Notes: generated by a model not told the origin, from the letters alone. Shown: positions 37,205-46,847, counted from the stretch's first letter. The stretch: 61,805 nucleotides of DNA from Streptomyces acidicola (GCF_009377235.1 NZ_VMNX01000021.1:1-61805), one strand, 5' to 3'. Numbers and translations: made by a program.

Positions 37205-38323
37205 TCAAGCGGGGTACGCGTGCGTCTGCGCCGCCTTGACCGTCGCCCAGATCGGTGCGCCCGGGTGGAGGCCGAGTTCGGCCGCGGCGAGCGTGGTGAG
37301 GTCGGCGGCGAGGCGGAGTTCGCCGGTGACGTCGACGCGGATCTGGTCGCCGTGGGTCTCCAGGCCGGCCACCTCGCCACGCCAGAGGTTGCGGGCACTG
37401 GAGCCGGTGGGCTTCTCCCGGTACAGGGTGACCGCGCCCGGCGGGAACGCCACGAAGACCGGACCGGAAAGCTCCTCCGTGGTCGTGATCACGGGACCGG
37501 TGTCCAGGCGCACCGTGTGGCCCTCGGCCTGCCCCTGGTAGAGGTTCAGGCCCACCAGGTGAGCGATGTAGTCCGTACGCGGATGGCGCGCGACGTCGCC
37601 CGGGGTGCCCTCCTGCACCACGTGGCCCTCCTCGATGACGACGAGCCGGTCGGCCAGCACCATGGCGTCCAGCGGGTCGTGCGTGACGAGTACCGCGACG
37701 GCCTCGAAAGCGGCGAGGTGGCGCCGGAGCCCGGCACGTACCTCCAGCCGGGTGCGTGCGTCGAGGGCGGCGAGAGGCTCGTCGAGCAGCAGCAGCCGGG
37801 GGCCGGTGGCCAGGGCGCGGGCGAGGGCGACGCGCTGGGCCTGGCCGCCGGAGAGCCGGCGGGGCCTGGCGCCGACGTGATCGGCGAGGCCCATGCGCTC
37901 CAGCCACACGGCAGCCTGGGCACGGGCCTGCGCCTTGGTCGCGCCCTGACAGCGCGGGCCGAAGGCCACGTTGTCCAGGGCGGTCAGGTGCGGGAAGAGC
38001 AGGTAGTCCTGGAAGACGACGCCGACCGGGCGCGACTCCGGTGGCATATCGTCCAACTCGGTGCCGTCCAGCAGGAGATGGCCGCTCGTGAGCGGGGTCA
38101 GACCGGCGAGCGCACGCAGGGCGGTGGTCTTGCCGGCGCCGTTCGGGCCGAGCAGCGCGACCACGTCACCGGGCCCGGCGGTCAGCGCCACGTCGAGGCG
38201 GAAGTCGCCGCGGTCGACGACGAGACGGGCGTCCAGCCCCTCGGCCTCCGGGGCGGGGACGGCTGCGGCCTCCGCCTCAGGTGCGGGTGCGGCCTCGGGT
38301 GCGGTCTTCTCGGTGTCGGTCAT
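37205..38323 (-). CDS. modC: Molybdate ABC transporter ATP-binding protein
   Basis: 372 aa from ATG 38323, overlapping the modB stop as ATGA. After an Ala/Pro/Glu-rich leader (about 30 residues) comes the ATPase: Walker A LLGPNGAGKTTALR, signature RLSGGQAQRV, Walker B LLLLDEPLAALDA and the switch His in LVTHDPLDA. The last ~110 residues contain a regulatory C-terminal domain with VAFPPGAVTLYREKPTGSSARN, likely TOBE-type. It powers molybdate import. The acidic Ala-rich N-terminal leader is unusual for ModC but may be common in Streptomyces. Confidence 0.92.
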   Translation of the reverse strand: MTDTEKTAPEAAPAPEAEAAAVPAPEAEGLDARLVVDRGDFRLDVALTAGPGDVVALLGPNGAGKTTALRALAGLTPLTSGHLLLDGTELDDMPPESRPVGVVFQDYLLFPHLTALDNVAFGPRCQGATKAQARAQAAVWLERMGLADHVGARPRRLSGGQAQRVALARALATGPRLLLLDEPLAALDARTRLEVRAGLRRHLAAFEAVAVLVTHDPLDAMVLADRLVVIEEGHVVQEGTPGDVARHPRTDYIAHLVGLNLYQGQAEGHTVRLDTGPVITTTEELSGPVFVAFPPGAVTLYREKPTGSSARNLWRGEVAGLETHGDQIRVDVTGELRLAADLTTLAAAELGLHPGAPIWATVKAAQTHAYPA

Positions 38324-39246
38324 GTGGCGGTCATCCATCGGTCACGCAGTCCCGCCAGGACCGCGACGGACACGGCGAGCAGCACCAGGCTGAGGGCGAT
38401 CGCGGCAGCCGGGTCGCTCTGCAGGGCGAGGTACACGGCCAGCGGCATCGTCTGCGTACGGCCGGGGAAGTTGCCCGCGAAGGTGATCGTCGCGCCGAAC
38501 TCGCCCAGCGCACGCGCCCAGGCGAGCACCGCGCCCGCGGCGATCCCGGGCGCGATCAGCGGCAGGGTCACCCGGCGGAACGCGGTGAAACGGGAGGCGC
38601 CCAGCGTGGTGGCGGCCTCCTCGTAGCGCGGATCGGCGGCCCGCAGGGTGCCCTCGACGCTGATCACGAGGAACGGCATCGCCACGAACGCCTCCGCGAC
38701 CACGACACCCGCGGTGGTGAACGGCAGGGTGATCCCGAACCAGGAGTCCAGCCACTGCCCGACGACGCCGTTGCGGCCGAGTGCCATCAGCAGTGCCACA
38801 CCGCCCACGACCGGCGGCAGCACCAGGGGAAGGGTGACCAGGGCCCGGACGAGACCGCGTCCCGGAAAGTCGACGCGGGCCAGCAGCCAGGCCAGGGGCA
38901 CACCGATCACCAGGCTCACCGCGGTGGCCGCCGTCGCGCAGACCAGCGACAGCCGCAGGGCCTGCCACACCTCGGTGCTTGCCAGTTGCTCGGGAAGGCT
39001 CGACCACGGGGTCCGCACGAGAAGGGCGATCAGCGGCAGCACGAGGAAGGCGAGACCGATCAGCGCGGGCAGCAGCAGCGGTAGGGGTACGGGGGCACGA
39101 CGGCCCCGCGCACGCACCCGGCCCCGTCCACCGGCCCCGGCTGGTCCACCGGCCCTGGGTCGTGCACCGGCCCGCAAGCGTCCTCGCCGCGGCCCGCCCG
39201 TCGGAACGTCGGCCGCGGCGTCGGACTTGCCGGTCGGGGAGGTCAC
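38320..39246 (-). CDS. modB: Molybdate ABC transporter permease
   Basis: 308 aa, GTG 39246 overlapping the modA stop as GTGA. A basic, Gly/Arg-rich N-terminal segment (about 50 residues) precedes about six helices; the coupling loop is EEAATTLGASRFTAFRRVTLPLIAPGI. It forms the membrane channel for molybdate with ModC. The C-terminus RDRWMTAT overlaps the modC start. Family length is usually nearer 230-270; the extra is the N-terminal basic tail. Confidence 0.92.
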   Translation of the reverse strand: MTSPTGKSDAAADVPTGGPRRGRLRAGARPRAGGPAGAGGRGRVRARGRRAPVPLPLLLPALIGLAFLVLPLIALLVRTPWSSLPEQLASTEVWQALRLSLVCATAATAVSLVIGVPLAWLLARVDFPGRGLVRALVTLPLVLPPVVGGVALLMALGRNGVVGQWLDSWFGITLPFTTAGVVVAEAFVAMPFLVISVEGTLRAADPRYEEAATTLGASRFTAFRRVTLPLIAPGIAAGAVLAWARALGEFGATITFAGNFPGRTQTMPLAVYLALQSDPAAAIALSLVLLAVSVAVLAGLRDRWMTAT

Positions 39247-40091
39247 GGCTTGAGGAACCCGGCCTCGGTCAGCACCTTCTGCCCCTCGGCCGACGAGACC
39301 AACTCGATGAACGCCTTCGCCGCGCCCGCGTTGGGGGCGTCCTTGAGCAGGGCGATCGGGTAGTCGTTGACGGCGTCGGCAGACTCGGGGAACTCCACGC
39401 CCTCCACCTTGTCACCCGCCGCCTTCACATCGGTCTTGTAGACGACCGCGGCGTCGGCCTCCTTGAGCTCCACCTTGGTCAGGGCGCTCTTGACGTCCTG
39501 CTCGTAGGACACCGGCGTGAGCTTGAGACTGCTCGCGTCGAGGGCCTTCTGCACGGCCGCGCCGCACGGCACCTCCTTGTCGCACAGGACGACCTTCAGC
39601 CCGGACCTGGTGAGGTCCTTCAGGGACGAGATCCTGTCGGGATTGCCCGGCAGGGTGGCGATCTCCAGCTGGTTGCGGACGAAGGTGGCGGGGGTGCCGG
39701 ACGCGTCCCCGGCGTCGGTGACGATCTTCATCGTCTTGGGGCTGGCTGCGGCGAACACGTCCGCCGGGGCGCCGCCGGTGATGCCGGCGGCGAGGCTGTC
39801 GCTGCCACCGAAGTTGAAGGTGACCTTCGTGCCGGGGTGCTCCTTCTCGAACTCCTTGCCCAGGGTGGTGAAGCTCTCCTTGAGCGAGGCGGCGGCGAAG
39901 ACGGTGACCGCACCGGACAGCTTCGACGACGAGGAAGCCGAGGAGTCCGAGGAGCCCGCCTTCGCCGAGTCGGAGCCCGTGTCGGAGCCCGAGTCGGAGG
40001 AGGAGCAGGCGCTCAGGGCCAGCAGCGCGGCAGCGCCTGCGCCGGCCACCTGCAGCATCCGGCGGGTCCGGCGTGGGGAACGGGTCATCAC
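39243..40091 (-). CDS. modA: Molybdate-binding lipoprotein
   Basis: 282 aa. N-terminal signal with lipobox LSAC, then a Ser/Asp-rich linker and the ModA domain with VTVFAAASLKESFTTLGKEFE, FNFGGSDSLAAGITGGAPADVFAAAS and VVYKTDVKAAG. It binds molybdate outside the membrane for ModBC. GTG 40091 (or ATG three bases later) is preceded by GGGAG. The stop of a small half-TOBE ORF overlaps this start, so translation may be coupled to it. Confidence 0.93.
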   Translation of the reverse strand: MMTRSPRRTRRMLQVAGAGAAALLALSACSSSDSGSDTGSDSAKAGSSDSSASSSSKLSGAVTVFAAASLKESFTTLGKEFEKEHPGTKVTFNFGGSDSLAAGITGGAPADVFAAASPKTMKIVTDAGDASGTPATFVRNQLEIATLPGNPDRISSLKDLTRSGLKVVLCDKEVPCGAAVQKALDASSLKLTPVSYEQDVKSALTKVELKEADAAVVYKTDVKAAGDKVEGVEFPESADAVNDYPIALLKDAPNAGAAKAFIELVSSAEGQKVLTEAGFLKP

Positions 40092-40243
40092 GGGTCTACT
40101 CCCTCTGCTGACGGTCTCTCGACGACCACGTCGGTCGACTTGATCACTGCAACCGCCGGAACACCGGGCTCCAGCTTCGGAACCTCGGCGGCGACGATGC
40201 CGAAAAGGCAGCTACGCACCGAGGAACCGCTGTTCACACACAC
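40088..40243 (-). CDS. Half TOBE domain ORF coupled to modA
   Basis: A 51-codon frame from GTG 40243 ends in TGA that overlaps the modA GTG. Its middle, FGIVAAEVPKLEPGVPAVAV, followed by IKSTDVVVERP, aligns with the second half of a Mop/TOBE domain (compare ALVKSTEVSLA in the mop gene). The first half of the domain is missing. It could be a remnant of a regulator or molbindin gene, or a real short protein that ensures coupled translation of modA. A promoter lies just upstream, and a second GTG at 40237 fits the predicted transcription start. Confidence 0.5.
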   Translation of the reverse strand: MCVNSGSSVRSCLFGIVAAEVPKLEPGVPAVAVIKSTDVVVERPSAEGVDP

Positions 40244-40245
40244 CG

Positions 40246-40273
40246 ATCATACTGACGCATATGCGAGGCGTAA
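40246..40273 (-). promoter_or_regulatory. Promoter and palindrome upstream of modABC
   Basis: On the minus strand TTACGC and TATGAT are spaced by 16 bases. Between them lies a perfect 10-base palindrome CGCATATGCG (40256-40265), a good site for a molybdate-sensing repressor. The HTH-TOBE protein encoded at 41156 is the obvious candidate. Confidence 0.6.
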
Positions 40274-40378
40274 GTCTCCTGTCGCATCGCATGAGCTGGA
40301 CCTTCGGCGGACTGGGGTGGGCATGTGCGTTTGCACGGGAGCGCTGCCCGGGTACCGTGATGCGGGAGGTGGTGACCC

Positions 40379-40855
40379 GTGAGCCAGTCACTGACACAGC
40401 CGGTCGCCGATCCGGTGGCGGAGCTCGCCCTGACCGGGGACGTCGCGCGCCCGTCCCGGCTGACCGTGTCCGACCTGCTCGCCTGGCCCCAGCACCAGGA
40501 GCGGGTCAGCTTCGAGTGCGCCACCAGCGGTGTCCAGCACCACCACTTCGCCGGACCGCTCCTGCACGACGTCCTGTCCGACGCCGGCCCCGCCTTCGAC
40601 CCCGCCCGGCGCAAGGACCGCCTGCGCTTCCTGATCGCCGTGACGGGCACGGACGGCCATCACGCCCTGCTCTCCTGGGCCGAGATCGACCCGGACTTCG
40701 GCCGCGCGCCCGTCCTGCTCGCGGTCAGTATCGACGACACCGCGCTCGACCGCCCGGGACCTCAGCTCGTCCTGCCCCAGGACCGCTGCGGCGCCCGGCA
40801 CATCAGCGGCATCAACGCGATACACGTCGACGGCGGCTACGCGGCATGGAGATGA
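40379..40855 (+). CDS. Molybdopterin-binding oxidoreductase domain protein
   Basis: 158 aa, GTG 40379 after GGGAGGT. It resembles the sulfite-oxidase-type molybdopterin-binding domain (PF00174): SRLTVSDLLAWPQHQERVSFECATSG with a likely Mo-ligand Cys-47, then HFAGPLLHDVLSDAG and a C-terminal HISGINAIHVDGGYAAW. At 158 aa it is a single domain without a partner domain or clear signal peptide. Its placement between modA and an HTH-TOBE protein supports a molybdenum-related role; the reaction is unknown. It is transcribed away from modABC and shares that intergenic region. Confidence 0.75.
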   Translation: MSQSLTQPVADPVAELALTGDVARPSRLTVSDLLAWPQHQERVSFECATSGVQHHHFAGPLLHDVLSDAGPAFDPARRKDRLRFLIAVTGTDGHHALLSWAEIDPDFGRAPVLLAVSIDDTALDRPGPQLVLPQDRCGARHISGINAIHVDGGYAAWR

Positions 40856-40910
40856 AGAGACGGAAGGCCTGCTCCTTCACGGCGTGAGCACAGAGGCCCG
40901 CCAGCGATGG

Positions 40911-41145
40911 CCAGGGCCCTTCTGATGGATATCCGCGGAGGAAGGAGCGGCGTCCGGTGCATGCTCCCCCACTGCCCTAAAGGCGTGGGGGGACCCCCAG
41001 GCGTGCGGGGCGGAAGGTCATGTGGCGGAGCCACCTGTCCCTTCGCGGCGTGCGGCATGGGGGTCCCCCGCTCGAGCGAAGCCGAGAGTGGGGGAGTGCG
41101 TGCCGGGCGTCGCGACGCCGCGGATATCCATCAGAAGGGCCCTGG
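40911..41145. mobile_element. MITE-like element with 28-bp terminal inverted repeats
   Basis: Positions 40911-40938 (beginning CCAGGGCCCTTCTGATGG) are the exact reverse complement of 41118-41145. The 235-base element has no transposase. Its interior carries two copies of the CTCCCCCAC palindrome family (40961-41000 and 41056-41097), as does the element in the kinase gene, although the terminal repeats of the two elements differ. I cannot identify a clear target duplication. Confidence 0.8.
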
Positions 41146-41155
41146 CACCCGCCGC

Positions 41156-41563
41156 TCAGGAACGGTCGATGTGCACGTTCGTCGACTTCACACGGGCGGT
41201 GGCCTCCATGCCGACCTCCAGGCCCAGTTCCTCCACGGCCTCCCGGGTCAGCAGCGAGACCAGCCGGTGCGGGCCCGCCTGGATCTCCACCTGGGCCGCG
41301 ACATCACCGAGCTTCACGGCGGTGACGATTCCGGGAAAGGCGTTGCGGGCCGAGGTGTACGAGACGTCCTCGTCGCCACCGCCCGCGCCGGCCAGTTCCA
41401 CGGAGAACGCGGCCAGGTCCTTCCCGTCGATGAGCCGTCGCCCGGTCTCGTCACGACGGGTCGCCACCCGCCCCGCGTCCGCCCACCGCCGCGCCGTGTC
41501 GGAACTCACCCCGAGCAGCCGCGCCGCCTGGCCGATCGTGTAGGACTGCATGCGCGCCAGCAT
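41156..41563 (-). CDS. HTH-TOBE molybdenum-responsive regulator candidate
   Basis: 135 aa from ATG 41563 (GAGGGCGG upstream); a second ATG at 41551 starts QSYTIGQAARLLGV and is equally possible. Residues about 6-55 are a MerR/excisionase-like helix-turn-helix (IGQAARLLGVSSDTARRWADAGRV). Residues about 70-135 are a TOBE domain (NAFPGIVTAVKLGDVAAQVE, VSLLTREAVEELGLEVGMEA, VKSTNVHI). The combination fits a ModE-like sensor that binds molybdate and DNA. It is upstream of modABC but separated by the oxidoreductase gene and the MITE. Confidence 0.85.
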   Translation of the reverse strand: MLARMQSYTIGQAARLLGVSSDTARRWADAGRVATRRDETGRRLIDGKDLAAFSVELAGAGGGDEDVSYTSARNAFPGIVTAVKLGDVAAQVEIQAGPHRLVSLLTREAVEELGLEVGMEATARVKSTNVHIDRS

Positions 41564-41641
41564 AGGCTCACCGCCCTCACCCCTCCGTCCGCCGCTCCCC
41601 CACCGCACGGGTGGCAGTGCACTCCGCGCACGGCGAGGTGT

Positions 41642-42235
41642 TCACTCCGGCCGGCGTTTGCGCGCCGCGTACGCCCGCGCCGCCCGCACCCGGTTCCCGC
41701 ACTTCGTGGTGCACCAGCGGCGGGCCGCGTGGGAACGCAGGAACCAGCGGTCACAGCGCTGTGCGGTGCACTCCGTCAACTGGTCGGCCTCGAAGCCGGT
41801 GAGCAGATCCGTGGCGTCTTCGGCGAGGAGGAAGAGCGCGGATCCGACCGGGTTGCCGGTGTCGGGCTCGTCGGAACGGTGCGGACCGTCGGCCGTCCAG
41901 GCGAGCCGGGGCGTCGAAGGGGCCGCCGCCAGCGTGGAGTTGAGGGTGGCGAGGGGTTCCGCGGGGGGCACGGCACGGCTCGCCCGCGTCTCGAACAGCG
42001 GGCGCAGCGCATCGCGCAGCGCCAGCAGTCGCCCGAACTGCCGGCCGTTCAGCGCCGCCCGGTCCGGTAGCAGCGCGTGCCGTACGAGCCAGAGGTGCGC
42101 GGCCTCGGCACCGTCGAGCAGGTCGACCGGACCGTGGCTCAGCGTAAAGCGTGTGTTGACCAGGGCCAACGACGCATAGCGCTCCTCGCCGGGGACCTGG
42201 AGCTGGTGCAGGTAGTGAGGGGCTTCGTGATCCAC
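41642..42235 (-). CDS. CGNR zinc-finger protein
   Basis: 197 aa. The C-terminus has the CGNR motif with four Cys/His-type ligands: ECTAQRCDRWFLRSH and RRWCTTKCGNRVRAARAYA. The N-terminal ~130 residues match the usual companion domain (RFTLSHGPVDLLDGAEAAHLWL). Such proteins are presumed stress or ligand-responsive transcription regulators. The GTG at 42235 coincides with the predicted transcription start of TTGTCG-N17-TAGCAT, so it is leaderless. It is divergent from the cysteine desulfurase gene and could regulate it through the inverted repeat between them. Confidence 0.9.
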   Translation of the reverse strand: MDHEAPHYLHQLQVPGEERYASLALVNTRFTLSHGPVDLLDGAEAAHLWLVRHALLPDRAALNGRQFGRLLALRDALRPLFETRASRAVPPAEPLATLNSTLAAAPSTPRLAWTADGPHRSDEPDTGNPVGSALFLLAEDATDLLTGFEADQLTECTAQRCDRWFLRSHAARRWCTTKCGNRVRAARAYAARKRRPE

Positions 42236-42241
42236 GTCGTC

Positions 42242-42270
42242 ATGCTAGCGAGCCCGGATTCTCACGACAA
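42242..42270 (-). promoter_or_regulatory. Leaderless promoter of CGNR gene
   Basis: On the minus strand TTGTCG (42270-42265) and TAGCAT (42247-42242) are spaced by 17 bases. The -10 ends six bases before GTG 42235, making that G the predicted +1. Confidence 0.75.
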
Positions 42271-42273
42271 TGC

Positions 42274-42302
42274 TTGCGATTCTCCGTGAGGCCATCTAGC
42301 GT
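42274..42302 (+). promoter_or_regulatory. Promoter of cysteine desulfurase gene
   Basis: TTGCGA (42274-42279) and TAGCGT (42297-42302) are spaced by 17 bases, back to back with the CGNR promoter. The predicted start near 42309 leaves a leader of about 37 bases. Confidence 0.65.
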
Positions 42303-42317
42303 CCCTCACGGAGAATC
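42278..42317. promoter_or_regulatory. 14-bp perfect inverted repeat over desulfurase promoter
   Basis: GATTCTCCGTGAGG (42278-42291) and CCTCACGGAGAATC (42304-42317) flank the -10 box with a 12-base spacer. A protein bound to both arms would cover the promoter, so it is a strong operator candidate; as RNA it could also form a hairpin from part of the arm. Confidence 0.7.
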
Positions 42318-42333
42318 GACTGCGATGACGTGA

Positions 42334-43661
<1,328 letters not shown>

Positions 43662-43687
43662 GGCCACCCCTTCGCGGCCCTTCTGGA

Positions 43688-46213
43688 TCAGCCCTTCCCG
43701 ATCCTCAGGAACGTCACCGAGTTGGCCGGGAAGGTGTACGTGAACGTGTCGGCCACCCCGGTGAACGTGGACGTGACCGGCGCGACCGGCGTATCCGTCT
43801 CGGTGTTCACGGCGTCGGGGGCGGCCCGCAGCATGGTCACGCGGGCCTTCGAGGCGACCCTCGCGCCACCGAGGTCGACGGCTGTGCGGGCGTCCACGGA
43901 CTGGGCGTTGACGACCTTGAGGATCAGGTCACCCGTCCTGGCGTCCCGTGTCACCACCTGCCGGAACGGCTCGGCCGGCTTGTCGTCCCTGAAGCCGCCC
44001 CACTCCTGGCCGTCCAGGTAGAGGGTCACCTGACGGCCCCGCACCTTGACCTCGATGTCGTAGGTACGGCCCGTCTCGATGGTCCCCGGCTTGGAGATCA
44101 GCGACGACTTGCCGCCGTCCACGGCCTGCTCGACCGCCGACGTGGTGTTGTTCCAGCCGCCGAGGTTCCACCAGTAGTAGTTGCCGGTGTCCTTGACGCC
44201 GAAGGCGACCAGGAAGCCCTCCTTGCCGGACTTCTTGGTGGCCTTCACCTTGAGGTCGTAGTCGTGCCAGGCCGGATCGCCCGCCGACACCATGGTGTTC
44301 TCGGCGGCCACGTCGGTCTGCACGTACTGTCCGTCCTGGACGCTCCAGTTGCCGCCGCCGGTGTGGTTCCACTGCGAGGCGTCACCGCTGAAGTCGTCGC
44401 TGAGCAGGGTCTGCCCGTCCGCGCTCGTGACCTGGACGTCGTCGTACGCCGCCGTGGTCGCCCACGTCGACAGGCCGACGGCGCCCGAGATGGGGGCGGT
44501 CGTGGAGGGCGTGCCGGTTGCGGTCGACGGCACCACGCGGTCGCCGACGTTGGTCATGAAGAGCTTCTGCGTCTCGTAGTTGGCCGAGCCCCATGACGCG
44601 CGGTTGTTGAACCAGATCATGTCGGGCTGCCACTGCACGTAGTCCTCGTTGGCGAGCAGCGGGGCGTACGAGGCGAGCTTCACGACGTCCGCGTTGCGCT
44701 CCAGGCCGGTCATGAACGCGGCCTCGGAGAGGGCGTTCTTGAAGGCGTTGCCCCAGGAGGCGTACTCGCCGAGGAAGACCTTCGGGCCGTTCCTGTCGTA
44801 GGAGTCGTAGCGGTCGTTGTTCTGCAGGAACCAGCTCGGGTTGTTGTAGTAGTGCTCGTCGACCATGTCGACGTTCGCCTCGCGGTTCAGCTTCCAGGCG
44901 GTGTCGAAGGTCGCACCCGCGTCGTCCGGGCCGGAGTTGGAGACGACCGTGATGTCCGGGTACCTGGCCTCGATGGCGGCGCGGAACTGCTGGAAGCGGG
45001 CGAAGAACTCGTTCGGCAGGTTCTCCTCGTTGCCGACCGCGATGTGCGTGAGGCGGAAGGGCTTGGGGTGCCCCATCAGGGCGCGCTTCCTGCCCCACTC
45101 GCTCGTCACCGGCCCGCCCGCGAACTCGATCAGGTCCAGGGTGTCCTGGATGTGACGCTTGAGGAGGGCGTCGTCGTCGGTGGCCTTGTTCTGGCCGCAG
45201 CCGGTGACGAGGGCGGGGACGACGGGCAGCGGCATCGCGCCGACGTCCTCGGAGAACTGGAAGTACTCGTAGTAGCCGAGTCCGTAACTCTGGTTGTATC
45301 CCCAGAAGTTGGAGTTGGTGGCGCGCTGCTCGACCGGGCCGATGGTGTCCTTCCACTGGTACGAGCGCTTGCGCTCCCAGCCCGAGGCCTCGCTGTAGTC
45401 CTGCATGGAGCCCGTGTTGACCAGGCAGCCGCCGGGGAAGCGGACGAAGCCGGGGTCGAGGGCCGCGATCTTCTCGGCGAGGTCCTTGCGCAGGCCGTTC
45501 TCGCGTCCCTTGAAGGTGTCGCGCGGGAAGAGGGAGACCATGTCGAGGGCGGCGGGACCGCCGGTGGCGACGGTGAGGCGTCCGGTGGTGCTGGAGCGGG
45601 TCGCGGTGAAGTGTGCCGTGTACTTGGCCCAGCCGCCGCGCACCGTGATCCGGCGGGCCTCGGCGAGCGTGGCGTCGGCGTCGGTGAGGGAGACGGCGAG
45701 ACGTGTCCCCTGGTCCGCCCGGGCCCAGACGGAGAAGTCGTATCTCTTGCCTCTCTCGACCCTGATGCCTGTGTTGTAGCCGGAGTTGGTGACGGACGAG
45801 TCCGCGCCCAGGGCGAGGTAGGTGCGGTTGCGGGCGTTGAGGCGACCGTCGTCGTTCACGGCTTTCGCGGTGCCGTCGACGGCCCAGGAGGTGAGGGGCG
45901 TGTACGAGCTGTTGTCGGCGGTGGAGTACTCGAAGGAACGGTTCTGGACGAGTTCGGCGTACAGGCCGCCGTCTGCGGCCCGGTTGATGTCCTCGAAGAA
46001 GACGCCGTACATCGTGTCGTCGATCTTCGCGCCCTGGGTGGTGGGGTCGACGGTGATCGCATAGTCGGTGACGTCCTCGGCGTGTGCGGGGCCCGGGACG
46101 ATGGCCGAGACCACCAGGAGTGCTGTGGCAGTGAGCCCCAGTCTCCAGCGGGGTCCGGTCGTCCGTGTGCGGGTGCGGGTGCGGGTGCGGGTGCGGGTGC
46201 GGGTGCGTGACAT
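43688..46213 (-). CDS. Exported alpha-L-arabinofuranosidase (GH51)
   Basis: 841 aa, ATG 46213. The N-terminus is an Arg-Thr dipeptide repeated eight times, then a hydrophobic signal core ending in PGPAHAED. An N-terminal region with ARADQGTRLAVSLTDADA looks carbohydrate-binding. The catalytic barrel has the acid/base Glu in HIAVGNEENLPNEFF and a nucleophile Glu in KVFLGEYASWGNA. A second beta-sandwich-like insert (DDFSGDASQWNHTG to VTLYLDGQEWGGF) sits within the C-terminal GH51 domain. It should trim arabinose from arabinoxylan or arabinan outside the cell. A CGAAATTTCG palindrome lies 37 bases upstream, suggesting sugar-responsive control. Confidence 0.9.
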   Translation of the reverse strand: MSRTRTRTRTRTRTRTRTTGPRWRLGLTATALLVVSAIVPGPAHAEDVTDYAITVDPTTQGAKIDDTMYGVFFEDINRAADGGLYAELVQNRSFEYSTADNSSYTPLTSWAVDGTAKAVNDDGRLNARNRTYLALGADSSVTNSGYNTGIRVERGKRYDFSVWARADQGTRLAVSLTDADATLAEARRITVRGGWAKYTAHFTATRSSTTGRLTVATGGPAALDMVSLFPRDTFKGRENGLRKDLAEKIAALDPGFVRFPGGCLVNTGSMQDYSEASGWERKRSYQWKDTIGPVEQRATNSNFWGYNQSYGLGYYEYFQFSEDVGAMPLPVVPALVTGCGQNKATDDDALLKRHIQDTLDLIEFAGGPVTSEWGRKRALMGHPKPFRLTHIAVGNEENLPNEFFARFQQFRAAIEARYPDITVVSNSGPDDAGATFDTAWKLNREANVDMVDEHYYNNPSWFLQNNDRYDSYDRNGPKVFLGEYASWGNAFKNALSEAAFMTGLERNADVVKLASYAPLLANEDYVQWQPDMIWFNNRASWGSANYETQKLFMTNVGDRVVPSTATGTPSTTAPISGAVGLSTWATTAAYDDVQVTSADGQTLLSDDFSGDASQWNHTGGGNWSVQDGQYVQTDVAAENTMVSAGDPAWHDYDLKVKATKKSGKEGFLVAFGVKDTGNYYWWNLGGWNNTTSAVEQAVDGGKSSLISKPGTIETGRTYDIEVKVRGRQVTLYLDGQEWGGFRDDKPAEPFRQVVTRDARTGDLILKVVNAQSVDARTAVDLGGARVASKARVTMLRAAPDAVNTETDTPVAPVTSTFTGVADTFTYTFPANSVTFLRIGKG
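46171..46206. repeat. Hexanucleotide repeat in GH51 signal region
   Basis: Six exact copies of GGGTGC (plus strand) encode the repeated Arg-Thr of the GH51 N-terminus. Unit gain or loss keeps the frame and only alters the length of the basic signal segment. Confidence 0.9.
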
Positions 46214-46249
46214 GGATACTCCGCGGCTCTCTTCTGCGAACCCATTACA

Positions 46250-46267
46250 TGTTCGAAATTTCGGACA
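46250..46267. promoter_or_regulatory. Operator-like palindrome upstream of GH51 gene
   Basis: TGTTCGAAATTTCGGACA is a palindrome with one mismatched pair, centred on CGAAATTTCG, 37 bases before the ATG. Similar CGAA...TTCG elements precede Streptomyces xylan-degradation genes. Confidence 0.55.
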
Positions 46268-46358
46268 TTGATCAGCACTGCGAACGGCAACATAGGGAGG
46301 GGACTGAGGTGCGTCAATGGGGCGTGCAGCGACGGCGGTGACAGGGGAGCGGGACGGA

Positions 46359-46802
46359 ATGGGCGAGTTCTGGCCAGTACGGGACGTACTGGCGTACCTG
46401 GCCGGGAGTTGGCGGGTGCGCCGGTCGGTGCGGGATCTCGCGAGCGGCGACGAGGGCGAGTTCACCGGCACGACCGGGTTCGGCCCGCTGGACGGCGGCG
46501 GGTTGCTGCACCGGGAGTCCGGCACGTTCGTCTGGCAGGGCGTCGCGCGTCCCGCGGAGCGGACGCTGCGTTTCCTGCCGGGCACGGCTCCGGGGACCGC
46601 GGATGTACGGTTCGCGGACAGCCGTCTCTTCCACGACCTGGACCTCACCGCGGGCCACTGGGTCACGGACCATCCGTGCTCGGCGGACCTCTACCGGGGC
46701 GAGTTCAGCGCGTACGACGCGGACCGCTGGCGCACGGTGTGGCGGGCGCGCGGCCCGGCCAAGGACCTGCTGCTGACGACCGACTACACGCGAGAGTCCT
46801 AG
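46359..46802 (+). CDS. DUF6314 family protein
   Basis: 147 aa from ATG 46359, with GGGAG upstream; the open frame extends 14 codons further without a better site. Typical sequence is DVLAYLAGSWRVRRSVRD at the start and FHDLDLTAGHWVTDHPCSADLYRGEF in the middle, which I recall as DUF6314, a small beta-rich family of unknown role. No signal peptide or membrane segment. It is divergent from the GH51 gene and convergent with the histidine phosphatase-like gene. No function is proposed. Confidence 0.8.
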   Translation: MGEFWPVRDVLAYLAGSWRVRRSVRDLASGDEGEFTGTTGFGPLDGGGLLHRESGTFVWQGVARPAERTLRFLPGTAPGTADVRFADSRLFHDLDLTAGHWVTDHPCSADLYRGEFSAYDADRWRTVWRARGPAKDLLLTTDYTRES

Positions 46803-46847
46803 GACGGACACAGGACCGCCCGGCCCTGGGACGGCCCCAGGACCGCC

